DNA of 64,000 nt from Lepidostoma basale. Taxonomy: Eukaryota > Arthropoda > Insecta > Trichoptera > Lepidostomatidae. This document shows, piece by piece, positions 21,903 to 31,724 of the stretch (the first letter of the stretch is position 1; every line of letters begins with the position of its first letter). Below the pieces are notes generated by a model. The model saw only the letters and a list, made by a program, of their open reading frames with translations. It did not search any database and was not told the DNA's origin. The stretch spans positions 310,001 through 374,000 of the forward strand of contig JAHDVF020000053.1 of assembly GCA_022606425.2 (NCBI GenBank), written 5' to 3'. The position numbers and the translations under genes are program-made.

Positions 21903-22920
21903 TAATTTTGTAACATCGTGTATTCGAGACGTGCATGGCGTTATGTGCAAATATTATTTAACGTTAGTAGTGCACTCTTCCTTTTTGAAATCCGCTAAAA
22001 TAAATATTAACCTAAAGCAATATCTTATTAGAATATTACAAAAGCAATTTTCAAGCGGCCTTCGATATTTTTAAACAAACATCTTCACACATCTATCATT
22101 CGGCGATTGTAAATAATTGAGTCATTAGATGGATATACAGTTTTATTCCTCTGAATAAACCAATATAATTTAATAATTTTTATTTTAATAATATTCTGAT
22201 TTTTTAAACCATTGATACATAAATAATTTGACATACTAGATCTTTACCAGTAATTCCTTCTTTGGTTATCCTTCCAAAAGGGAATTTTAATCTCATGTAA
22301 ACGTCCACCATTCTATATACATCAATACAATGATATACACTTTATTATTTTTACAAAAGTAAGGACGTGTTTAATAAAATGAGAGATTGAAAAAAAATTC
22401 TGTCATATGAATCACTTAATTTGTGATGTGGCAATAATAAAAATAATTTAATTAGTGCACTTTGATTAGTTTCAACACCACTTCAAAGTGGTGTTAAAAC
22501 TAATAAATTGTTTTAGTAATAATATTTTTTTAGTGCATCCATGCGAATATAAAGCTTGTTATCAATTAATCTGTAATGATTGTCCACGACTGTCAACCGG
22601 TATTTTGATGTCAGCGATGCTTACATAACCGGTCCATATTAAAAATATTTCTAAGCGAATAATTTAGAGAAATTTTAAACAGAAAATTTAGAAACCTTTA
22701 CATGGACTTCCACCATGTGGTGTAAGTAAAAATTATATGTAATTTTGAAAAATGATTCATTATTTTCTATAATCGAAATTATAGGACTTATATACAATAT
22801 AAAATATTAACGATGATTTGCCTCATAGACTACAGAAACCTTTTTTATTTTTGTGAATGGATATATAAATATATATAAACCATTTCTTAGAAATTTGACA
22901 AAGAATCGATTTAATAGTAC
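21903..22920. other. AT-rich DNA with one short hairpin
   Basis: Positions 22465-22504 form a 19-bp arm hairpin (attagtttcaacaccactt, one mismatch, 2-nt loop). No gene seen. Confidence 0.5.
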
Positions 22921-22924
22921 TCTA

Positions 22925-23278
22925 ACGAGAAAATATAGCGTGTTCCCGTACAAACAATTATTAGAGCAATGGTGGCGTATGGATTCGCAGCATGGACATT
23001 GACTATATTAAATCGTGCATTTCAACCTAAGCAAGCTGAGGTGGAACGGACATGTACAGGGACTGCCATCATCGCGGGCTCCCAGAAGGATCCTGGAAGC
23101 ATATCTAAGTGGAAGAAGGAAGGTATGCAGGCCAAGGCTACAAGGCTGAAGTTAGGAATAAACGCAACTCAGCTGTTACGAATACAGAGTAAGAGGGTCG
23201 CAGTGGAATACAAAAGGATTCATGGAGGCCAAAGCTCGACGTGGATTTTAGACCCATCGAAGGTGAAGAAGATATGAT
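22925..23278 (+). mobile_element. LINE-F 3' fragment
   Basis: A GC-richer island. aaggctacaaggctgaag, gcaactcagctgttacg and aaagctcgacgtgg match, in order, the fragment at 40003-40155, so this is a repeat and not a host exon. The open frame 22969-23277 covers most of it, but the two copies do not share one conserved frame. Confidence 0.55.
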
Positions 23279-23574
23279 TCTCAATAACAAATTAAATTAA
23301 ATAATCTTTTAGTTTCAGATATATTAATCATTATTAATTAAAAATAGAAACAAATGAACTCACAAACAGGAAAATTCCATGAAAATGTATGATTTCTAAT
23401 AGCGTAGATAATACAATACATCTGTTATTTTGTATTGTATATTACCATATAGTTGTTATTCATGGTAAATATTTAAATATTTCTATTAATGGTTGTGTTT
23501 TTTAAATGCCAATATAATTTATAATATCAAACGAGATTGCTTTACTGGTTTTACATAAATTTTATTTATACAAA

Positions 23575-23742
23575 AAATATTAATATTAGTTACAAATTTG
23601 TTTCGCCTTGTGAAGGCATTCTCAAAATAAACGTAATCGCCAAACAGTGTGTCTTTATGTAGAAGACACACTGTTTGGCGAATGGTTTTAGTTTAACTGT
23701 GCCCTCATAAGATGAAACAAATTTATAACTAATATTTTTATT
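23575..23742. repeat. Palindromic element with an 18-bp perfect central hairpin
   Basis: The centre at 23639-23681 is CGCCAAACAGTGTGTCTT, a 7-nt loop and its exact complement. The outer ends (aatattagttacaaatttgt at about 23581-23600 and acaaatttataactaatatt at about 23716-23735) are also inverted. This is a MITE-like unit not related to M1-M3. Confidence 0.7.
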
Positions 23743-24190
23743 TTTATATTAATAAATTCAAGGCAAAACCACTAAACCAATCGATTAAGATATTTTAATT
23801 AAAATATTTCAAATTTTTTACCAGAAAAAAATCATGCATTAAAATTTTCGTAACTTTTTTTTGCCTCTCCGTATTCAGCAGTTATATTAGGTATTATCAA
23901 ATAACGTTTATAATCTACATCTGACAGTTATTCTATACTGACTATGGACAGTTTATTTGAAATTGAAAAAATTAAGGATTTTTTCTCCACTTTCTCTCAC
24001 CTACTTATCTAGGGTGAACAGTTTTCCTCGCAAACTTACAATTAAACGAAAATTAAGCGAAAAATAGCTTTTTATTTATACGTAAGTTTTTAATTTTATT
24101 CAATGTTTTTACGTATACTTAAATACTTAAACAATAAATAGAGGTAATTAATAGAAATTAAAAAAAAAAAAAACTTTTTTGAGTTAGTTA
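23743..24190. other. AT-rich DNA, nothing recognised
   Basis: No supported feature. Confidence 0.5.
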
Positions 24191-24275
24191 AAATCCACTG
24201 ATGTTTGTGTCTTCGCCCAGAAGATGGTAGCGAGCTACCGAAACCGATGAGAGACACAAACGTCGGTGGATTTTT
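24191..24275 (+). repeat. M3 element with complete arms
   Basis: The outer arms aaatccactgatgtttgtgt and acacaaacgtcggtggattt pair with few mismatches. Between them are cccagaaga, the hairpin GGTAG-CGAG-CTACC and gaaaccgatgag. Relative to the copy at 18300, the hairpin has swapped C-G for T-A pairs on both sides, a compensatory change. Confidence 0.7.
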
Positions 24276-24824
24276 ACCCTTAATACATATACATTTTAAA
24301 AAAGATTTTTTACATTTTTATTTTCATTATTTACAATGAACTTCTAAAATGAAATTTCAAATGACAGTTTTATTTATTTTTTATAAATAGAGATTAATTA
24401 TTATATTTTCAAGTGATTTTTATTGTTTAATTATGTGAACTATTGTATGCTTAAACACAAAGTTAAATGCAGGTTGACAATATTAATTTACGAATTCAGA
24501 GCCATCTATGATGACTTTGTGGTACCTCTCGGCAAATCATTAAATATACGTCAATAAATATACATAAGTTCTCGCTTACCCACTCTATTATTTTCGCATT
24601 GTGTTGTCTATGTTAGAATTTGTCGGCAGGTACCGCTTTATAATTTTCAGAGAGACTTTTTAAATATTTATTCTAGGCATCGCGGAAAAAACAAATAGCA
24701 ATGATGTTTTACTGTACCAACAACTAATTTTAGAACATAAGAATATATATTTTTTTCCAGTTAATAAATGTTTTGGATATTAAATCCACTGTTTTATTGT
24801 ACATTAAAGGATTTATATAGTATA
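24276..24824. other. AT-rich DNA, nothing recognised
   Basis: No supported feature. Confidence 0.5.
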
Positions 24825-25020
24825 GTTAATGTGGATGACATGTTTCACCTGTCTAAAGCATAATCAAATGGATATTTAATAATGCCTCATTTAATAAAGG
24901 CCAAATACGAGTATGTCGTTCACATAAGTAATATTAAAACTTTTAGAAAACATACCTTTTCATTCGTTTTAATTATTTAATATGTAGTTTTACATCATGA
25001 TTTAAGAAACAATAAACGAG
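24825..25020. repeat. M1 foldback element copy
   Basis: Contains gatgacatgtttcacctgtc, a decayed inverted counterpart and the right arm cttttagaaaacatacctttt..ttttacatcatgatttaaga. Confidence 0.6.
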
Positions 25021-25154
25021 TTGTATATGTATATTTATAAACTATAAATATACTTAAATTACATCGAAGATCTTAGATATTTTCAAATGTCTTTAAGCCC
25101 TTAACAAAACTTTACCTTTCAAACCCACAACCCTCGTTATTGGACGTTGGTTTT

Positions 25155-25330
25155 CGTGCAAAAAAGTAACAAGAGCTATGACTGCCAAGATCTTGGGTTC
25201 GATTCCCAGTCTGGTGTAGAATTCACATGCCAATAAAAATGGCTACCTGTCACATTTCATGTAAATCAATATAATAGCTACAAACAAATTGTTCATATTT
25301 ATTGGATTCAAAGACCCGTTGCCTACAAAA
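25155..25330 (+). repeat. tRNA-derived SINE, deletion variant
   Basis: ggttcgattcccagtctggt fuses a B-box-like motif directly to the SINE body gtgtagaattcacatgccaa..gctacctgtcacatttcatg. It lacks the cacactgtcttt spacer found in the copy at 18391. Confidence 0.65.
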
Positions 25331-25344
25331 ATAGTATGTTAACT

Positions 25345-25512
25345 TTAAGTAACTGACTCCCGAAGACGGCGGAGCGTGAAACTGGGCGCCCGTAGTTGAG
25401 AGTGGGAAATTCCTGGATGCAGATCGTTTAAGATCAAACAGAATGGAAAATATGTGAGAAGACCTATGTCAAGTAGTGGACAGCAACAACAGGCTGAAGA
25501 AGAAGAACTTAT
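25345..25512 (+). mobile_element. LINE-E 3' end with GAA tail
   Basis: gaccccagt-type sequence is decayed, but the signature ending gagaagacctatgtcaagta, gtggacagcaacaacaggct and gaagaagaagaa matches the end at 36830-37165. Confidence 0.65.
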
Positions 25513-25569
25513 TAATTTAATCAATAAATAATCATTAAATCAAGAGACGTTTTTAAAGAACTTCTTTCA

Positions 25570-25735
25570 CCAGGCTTGCTGTCATCGACAGACTGGTTTG
25601 TCCACCAAAATTTTAACATGTTTTTCTTCATCATCATAAAAATGTCAGACTGGACCAGTATGTCGATACCAACGACCCTGGCGAAACCGGTCAATGTTGA
25701 AATAAAGACAAAAGTGGAAGAAAGTCATAAATAAC
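25570..25735 (+). repeat. M4 variant of the M3 superfamily
   Basis: ctgtcatcgacagactggtt.. then gaccctggcgaaaccggtca, aataaagacaaaagtggaag. Shares its 3' half with 17560-17640. Confidence 0.5.
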
Positions 25736-26147
25736 AACGTTATATTTTATTATTATTTTAAAAGATCTTTCCTCAAGAAAATTCGCTTAAATAATTTAAT
25801 TTATGATTTAAGTAAAAATCTTCGAAAATGTGAAATAAATCTTATAAAGTGAACAACTTACAATAAACTAGCTTTATGTATTTATTTGTGTTTTAATTAT
25901 GATTATTGGGAAACATTTATTAAACTCTTAATGGTTTTAAAAATAGCGTAAAGATTATTTCTTATAGAAGATCAATCAATAACCAACTCTGAAATACGCA
26001 AAAAATAATAATTTTAATAAAAATGTTGAATTGATACGGATGTATTTATTTATTCGTGAATAATTTTTTTCACTCCACATTTAAAAAATTGTGTTATTGT
26101 TTTTAATACCACAATTTTTTTTATATAAGACTAAAACTAACTTACTA
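25736..26147. other. AT-rich DNA, nothing recognised
   Basis: No supported feature. Confidence 0.5.
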
Positions 26148-26890
26148 ATTAATCATCACGCCGTCTCTCCGAAGGGGTAGGCAGAAAGAATGGACTGCCA
26201 CACTTTTCTTTCCTGACATATTTCCCTCGCTTACTCAACATTCATACATCTTGTCATGCACGCGCGTCGATTTCTCTGACTCCTCACATGGCCGACATTC
26301 AATATATATATATATATATTTTTTTTTTATTATACGATTTTATTTTGGGAGTATCGTGAGAGGACTCTCATTACTGATACCCCACTATTTATGACATGAC
26401 TTTTTAATACATTATTATAAACAGGAAATATACTTATTGTAAAAAATTATACATAGAATTACTTAAAACTAACTAAACTAAATAATCGAGCAAATACAAA
26501 TTACGGCAAGTCAAAATTACAATTAAATTTAAGTTTTTTAAAATTTAAATATAAATTACTATGATAATACACCTATAATATTTACTACACAGATAATAAA
26601 TGGAGAGTGAAATGAAGAAATACTCGTATATCAATTCTCGGCTTGAAACAGAAATACAGGGAGAGTTTTGAAAATATCACGAAATAATTTATACAAAGAA
26701 AAGATAGAATACGAGTATGAGTTAGAAAATAAATATAATTTATTTGATTTATTTGATCGTGCCACGTTTTCCTCGGTCTTCCTCTATTTCTGATATACTT
26801 TTTACAACATATATATTTTTTACCATTCTTTCTATATTCATTCTTTCCATATGTCCTAACCATCTTAATGATCCTTTCATTATTTAAAAG
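26148..26890 (-). mobile_element. LINE-A 3' fragment split by an insertion
   Basis: 26148-26300 holds the tail complement, hairpin complement and C-terminal block. 26740-26890 resumes at the RGRPRKTWHDQI block and runs to KGSLRWFGHM. The expected acattcaatatttgattt is broken after acattcaatat by about 440 bp of unrelated DNA. Confidence 0.8.
26300..26739 (-). mobile_element. Insertion within LINE-A, probably a polyA-type retroelement end
   Basis: Next to an (AT)n and T-rich run, the sequence ggagtatcgtgagaggactc..actgataccccac follows a long T stretch, as for the reverse complement of a polyA-tailed element. The rest is AT-rich and unclassified. No clear target duplication was resolved because of the AT repeats. 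Confidence 0.4.
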
Positions 26891-27450
26891 GCTATTATAT
26901 ATAAGACTATGTTCAGTCAAAATGCAATTATAAATAACCAATGGCATGAACATGTTTTAATAAAAAAATACGAGTATATGAATGATATAAAATTTACGAT
27001 AACAATTTTTTATAAGATGTTAAATATGTGTATACACATTTTTGCACGTTTAAATATCAAGTTCGTTATTAAAAAAATCCTGCATATAAATCATGATGGC
27101 GCCTAAATAGAAGCTCATAAGGAGAGCGTGGACGATACGCTGAGATGATTATGGGTCTGTCTGATGGGACGGGTTTGGTGCCATGAATGATCCCAAACCG
27201 GTCTGAGTTATAATATAACACTCTATTATTTGCGTTACACAACCGGCCAGCGTCCAGCAGCCGCGGCTCGGCCCGTCTGCCTACAAACCCACTAATAAGA
27301 AATTACGAGATAACGACCATCTTCTTTCGAGAGATGACCGTAATTTGATTCCTAAGCCTACCTACGTATTCACGTACTTACTTACATGCGAGTAATAAAT
27401 TGATTATTAGTTCATCTCAAACCATCTGAGTACCTGTATAAACTATATTT
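26891..27450. other. Intervening DNA, unclassified
   Basis: 27120-27310 is GC-richer and contains gggacgggtttggtgcca and cccaaaccggtctgag, weakly M3-like. No coding frame recognised. Confidence 0.4.
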
Positions 27451-27451
27451 T

Positions 27452-27945
27452 TTAACTAACTAACTAACTAACCATCACGCCATTTCCCCGAATGGGTAAG
27501 CAGAGAGGATGGTCTGTCCTGGTATACCTCTCGGGATTCCTCTACATTCATACATCGTACCATGCACGCACGTCGATTATTCCGACTTCAAATGTGGCCG
27601 CCTTTTAGTAATTAATTAATTTGGTCATGCCATGTTTTCCTCGATCGTCCTCGGCTTCTTTTCCCACTCACACTGCTTGTGTACAACTTTTTAACCATTC
27701 TACTCTCATTCATTCGTTCCATATGTCCAAACCATCTCAGGGATCCTTTTTTAATTTTATTCATGATGCAGTCATCTGCCTTACATTTCTCTCTTATTTC
27801 ATCGTTCGATATTCTATCATACAACGTTTTCCCGCACATTCTTCTTAGTGATCTCATTTCTACGGCGTTTATCCTGCTTTTATCCTTCTTTTGCCAGCTC
27901 CAAGCTTCACTTCCATACATAAGGGTTGGCACTAGAACTCGTAGA
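27452..27945 (-). mobile_element. LINE-A 3' fragment with long open C-terminal frame
   Basis: The minus-strand frame 27612-27932 reads MPTLMYGSEAWSWQKKDKSR, INAVEMRSLRRMCGKTLYDR, MNKIKKGSLRWFGHMERMNE and RGRSRKTWHDQIN without a stop. The remaining C-terminus, degraded hairpin and (GTTA)n tail complement extend to 27452. The open frame suggests a younger insertion than most fragments. Confidence 0.85.
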
Positions 27946-27954
27946 ACTCGTATG

Positions 27955-28125
27955 TTTTTTTCTAGAAGCTTTATAATAATTTATGTTGATGACATGTTTC
28001 ACTTGGCTATGGTATTATAAAAAAAACATTTGATTTTGCCTTAGCCAGTTGAAACATGTCAATCCCATAAATTATAATTACATTTCTAGAAACCAGAAGT
28101 TTTCATAAATATTAAATATTTTTTT
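27955..28125. repeat. M1 foldback element copy, good arms
   Basis: tataataatttatgttgatg + acatgtttcacttggct mirrors agccagttgaaacatgtcaa + tcccataaattataattaca, with cttagccagt near the centre and tctagaaaccagaagttttc after it. It directly abuts the LINE-A fragment. Confidence 0.7.
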
Positions 28126-28309
28126 AAATACGCCTGACTGTGGCATTATCAAATATATATTAAGTATTTATAGCAAACCAAAACATGACACTACATATTA
28201 ATAAAAATACATTTATATTATACGTAATGTTGAGATTTACATTGGTTCATCATATTTTTTCTCAGTTTGTAACTTAATTCTACAGTTTAACAATTTAACT
28301 TCTCACATC

Positions 28310-28785
28310 TTATGATAATTATGCGGAAAATCTCTAAATGATAGAAATCTCCAAATACAGATTATATGAGAAGTATATTCTTGTACCAACCCGTATGTTT
28401 GGATGTGAATCATGAAACTAGCAAAATATGAGCTAAATGGAATAAATGAGGTTGAAAATAGAAATCTTGTGATACATCGATAAATATAGACATAAAATGT
28501 GAATTCTTTACGAATGAAAGCGAAATGAACAAAATAATGAAAGCTTCTATAATATTTATGGTTTATACATATAAAAATGAATAAAACAAGAATAGTGATC
28601 GAAGACCGAGGAAAAGGTGGTAAGATTAGATAATTCAATGTTTATGTCGACCGCGTGAAAAATCGACGAGTTTGGGTGACACTCTGTATGAAGGGTGAGG
28701 TTTCGAGAAGTGTGTCACGAAAGACTAGTGTGGTGATACATCGTTTCTGCATACCCCTTTGGGGAGACGGAGTGATGTTTAGTTA
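28310..28785 (+). mobile_element. LINE-A 3' fragment, highly degenerate
   Basis: Contains gtaccaacccgtatgtttgg (PTLMYG block), aagaccgaggaaaaggtgg, a C-terminal block and ctttggggagacggagtgat with a trace of the tail. Confidence 0.7.
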
Positions 28786-29119
28786 ATAAATAAAAATCTC
28801 ATAACGATGTTCAAAAGTACAGGTAATATTGACTGAAAACGAAATCCGGGAGAAGAAAAAAAATCTGTCTAGAAAACCTTCGAGAATAATTCAATTGCAG
28901 TACAACATCCCTGTTTAGAGCTGCTGTAGGTATCAAGGGTAGAAAAAGCAATGATACTATCCAATCTCTGATAAGAGAGAAACGAGAAGAAAATATCCAA
29001 AAAACTCAGCAATATAATCGATATATTACATTCCATAAACTGCTATGTAATATAATAATTAAAATTGTATTTTAATGAATTAACTAACTAACAATACCGT
29101 CATACCATCGCATACCGTG
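28786..29119. other. Intervening DNA, unclassified
   Basis: No supported feature. Confidence 0.45.
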
Positions 29120-29440
29120 GACAGATTTCGTCAGCAATTTAGAGGCTTTGAGGAAAGCCAACTGAAGTAGACAACTGCTAAAAGACGTTAAGGTCCGTAA
29201 GATTTCATATCTGAGTCACATTCTGCGGGGAGATAAATACAGTTTGCTACTTGAAAAATTGAGGGGCGGCGTGGTCGTGGTAGAAGGCAAACGTCTTGGC
29301 TGTGCAACATAAGAGCCTGGACCGGGATGAGACATGTGGGGGAGCTGTTCCTGGTTGCGCAAGATAGAGAAGCCTTCGTCGGAGTGATTGCCAACGTCAG
29401 GGGGACCGATTACGGCACGCGAAGATGAAGAAGAACTAAC
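29120..29440 (+). mobile_element. LINE-C 3' fragment with GAA tail
   Basis: Reads, with frameshifts, HILRGDKYSLLLEKLRGGVV.., GRRQTSWLCNIRAWTGMRHV, and AQDREAFVGVIANVRGTDYG, then gaagatgaagaagaa. The 3' half matches 21365-21518. Confidence 0.75.
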
Positions 29441-29442
29441 TA

Positions 29443-29597
29443 CTAAACCATTACGCCATATCCTCTAAGGGGTAGGCAAAAAGTATGGCCGGTCCCATTG
29501 TTATTTTCTGACATAATTCTCTGGATTCCTCTTCATTCATACATTCATACAGACACTTCGATTTCTCCGACTCCTTACATGGCCGACCATTATGGTT
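29443..29597 (-). mobile_element. LINE-A 3' end
   Basis: Complement of hairpin and C-terminal region (accattacgccat..ctaaggggtaggcaa, tccgactccttacatggccg). It breaks off at the mariner-like fragment. Confidence 0.7.
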
Positions 29598-29599
29598 AT

Positions 29600-29705
29600 T
29601 TTTCAAAATTGGCGAAGCGCTGCTCTGCGAGTGAGTGTCTCATCGATGCGAAAAGGTGATAGTCGGACGGGACAAGGTCTGGAGAGTAGGGCGGGTGCGA
29701 TAATA
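29600..29705 (-). pseudogene. mariner transposase C-terminal fragment
   Basis: The minus strand reads HPPYSPDLVPSDYHLFASMR then HSLAEQRFANFEK, the segment with the third catalytic Asp (SDYH) of mariner transposases. The rest of the gene is not recognisable, and no inverted repeats were found. It is a different mariner lineage from the copy at 42047. Confidence 0.75.
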
Positions 29706-30399
29706 TTTCCCAATTCAATGTTAATGCTTTTCTTTTGTTATAATGGTTAACAACTGTAAAATCTTCGAATTTGCGAATAATCTAAAGGAGATAGCGGATT
29801 CTAGCTTCAACAAAATACGGGGAGGTCTTAGGTGAGCAGTTAACATTTGGTTCTGGTGTTTTCAAAGTGATTCCACCTTGCGCATAAATTACGCAAATAC
29901 ATCTATTGTGCATAATGGGTTTCGTCACATCAATGATGAATTTCTCCACACTTGTATATAACAGTTAATTCAAACATACACATGCCCGCTGTATGCTGTC
30001 CATGCACAACTAGAAGAATGATTAAAATGAATCTGCTATATACCTGTATAGTATATAGTAAGACAGAATGCAGGCGCTAATTAAAAACTGTTTCTGAAGT
30101 ATCAAACTGTGAGGAAAACTAACTTATATTTTACCTAAAATGTTAAAAATTCATTTTGTTTTCATATTAAAAAATTGTTGATTATTTCTTAAAGAACAGG
30201 ATTTAGAATGCTTTAAAAATTAAAAAAAGAAACAAAAGAGCTTAACTGATTGATTTTTGATAATTCATTGTTTTTGCCGAAATTTCTTCAACCTCATAAA
30301 ATGCTAAAATTTAAAGCACTGTTATGGCGTATCACGATTTATTAAAATGTGTTTGTAGCGACAGCTGTTTCGCTATATTAGTTTTTCAAGATAATTTCG
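29706..30399. other. Intervening DNA; unclassified
   Basis: Part of 29706-29900 may be decayed mariner on the minus strand. The rest is AT-rich. Confidence 0.4.
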
Positions 30400-30440
30400 C
30401 TGCAAGAGCGCATGCGCCTAAGGCGCATGCGCTCTTGCAG
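30400..30440. promoter_or_regulatory. 41-bp perfect palindrome containing two GCGCATGCGC sites
   Basis: Arms of 20 bp (ctgcaagagcgcatgcgcct and its exact complement) around a single A. GCGCATGCGC is the known consensus site of NRF1 (erect wing in insects). It lies ~0.5 kb upstream of the endonuclease start, in or near the LINE-A leader. A promoter role is inference; it may equally be a hairpin in an unrelated unit. Confidence 0.5.
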
Positions 30441-30902
30441 AAAGTGTCGATCTTCCTCTATGGTTTTATAGAGTCCACAGAAAAAGCAGCTGTTTCCGTT
30501 TTCTCCCTTTTCAACCTGTCAAATAGGATCGCGTGGGTGCCTACCTGTTTGTATGGATTATTTTGGCTAATTTTTTCTTTTAAATATTTGACTTAGTGAC
30601 ATTGTGTCATGTGAGACAGTGTCTGTATCCGGATAGCCGTCATCCAACAACTCTGCTCTGCCTGCTTGCAAGCCATCAAAATGCCATACGGGCTCAACTA
30701 AGAACTCTTTGCTGCGCCGGTTTATGTGTTATCCTATTTTTATTTTGAAATTTTAGTGATATTAAGTTAATTTTGTAATATATTATATAATGAATAGTGT
30801 AATATATTGTAATAGTTTAATTTAGTTTAATATTGTTTAGGATAATTGATGTGGATTGTAAAATGTAATTAATGTTAAGGTAGATTTTAGTGGTTGTGGG
30901 AA

Positions 30903-31724
30903 ATGCTTAGAGACGGCGATGAGGTCCGCCACCCATCACGTTGCATTTTCCGCGGGGGCGAACAGAGGAGAGTGGAGTGCCGCATTGGTACTTGGAATAT
31001 TAGAGGAGGTATGGAAGGGAAGTTAAGTGAGATGTGCGATGAATTTAATAACAAGTGTTTGGATATTTTGTGTGTGACTGAATGCATGGTTAAAGAGTGC
31101 GGATCTAGAGAGCATGATAATAAGTTCATCTTATGGTCAGGGGTATCACAAGAACAAAGGGGAGGTCAGGGTGTGGCAGCGATTCTAGCTCCAAGGATGG
31201 TAGAATGTATGAAAGGATACGAATGTATAAGTCCTAGACTGATGTGGATCCGCTTCAAAATTGGATTGACAAGAGTATTACTCATAATTGGGTATGCTCC
31301 TGTTAATAGCGAAGATGAAGCTGTGAAAGATGAGTTCTGGGATAGTGTAAACGAGATAGCAGCGAGTAAGAACGTGAACGAAAGAATTATTTTAGCAGGA
31401 GATTTGAATGGATGGGTAGGAATCCAAAGGACTGGTTATGAAGAATGTCTCGGTAAGTATGGTGATAGTAGGACGAACGATAATGGAAGGAGAGTGCTTG
31501 GTGTATGCCTGGAGTGGAGCCTCTTTGTGTCAAACACGATGTTTGATCATAAGAGGATCCATCAGTATACATGGGAGAGAGGGAATGAAAGGACGACTAT
31601 CGATTACGTCATCGTTGACTCTAGATTACGGACGGACACTGTAGATACCAGAGTGTTCAGAGGGGCCGAACTCGGAACTGACCATTTTTTGGTGGTGACA
31701 AAGATAAACCTGTTCCGAGGTTAG
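30903..31724 (+). CDS. LINE-A endonuclease (APE-type), N-terminal part of the polyprotein
   Basis: Encodes 273 residues of an exonuclease III/APE-like endonuclease, which nicks target DNA for target-primed reverse transcription. All expected active-site blocks are present: GTWN (Asn32), VTE (Glu60), the YAPVN segment, GDLNGW (Asp167/Asn169), the TIDYVIVD segment (Asp234) and GTDHF (Asp260/His261). I chose the ATG at 30903, which lies just before the block shared with the mini-LINEs; upstream TTG is in frame but is not a likely eukaryotic start. The frame ends at TAG 31722-31724, and the same frame reopens immediately into the reverse transcriptase. The family normally encodes both in one protein, so the TAG is probably a nonsense mutation. 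Read-through or termination-reinitiation is possible but unsupported. Confidence 0.85.
   Translation: MLRDGDEVRHPSRCIFRGGEQRRVECRIGTWNIRGGMEGKLSEMCDEFNNKCLDILCVTECMVKECGSREHDNKFILWSGVSQEQRGGQGVAAILAPRMVECMKGYECISPRLMWIRFKIGLTRVLLIIGYAPVNSEDEAVKDEFWDSVNEIAASKNVNERIILAGDLNGWVGIQRTGYEECLGKYGDSRTNDNGRRVLGVCLEWSLFVSNTMFDHKRIHQYTWERGNERTTIDYVIVDSRLRTDTVDTRVFRGAELGTDHFLVVTKINLFRG

Noticed and set aside
27150..27215. Hammerhead-like motif (ctgatggga .. cccaaaccggtc)
   Set aside because: The strings occur, but GAAA is missing, the intervening stem is not convincing and no second copy supports it.
30324..30596. 90-residue open frame spanning the 41-bp palindrome
   Set aside because: No domain, low-complexity translation across a palindrome, and it lies in the probable leader region of LINE-A.
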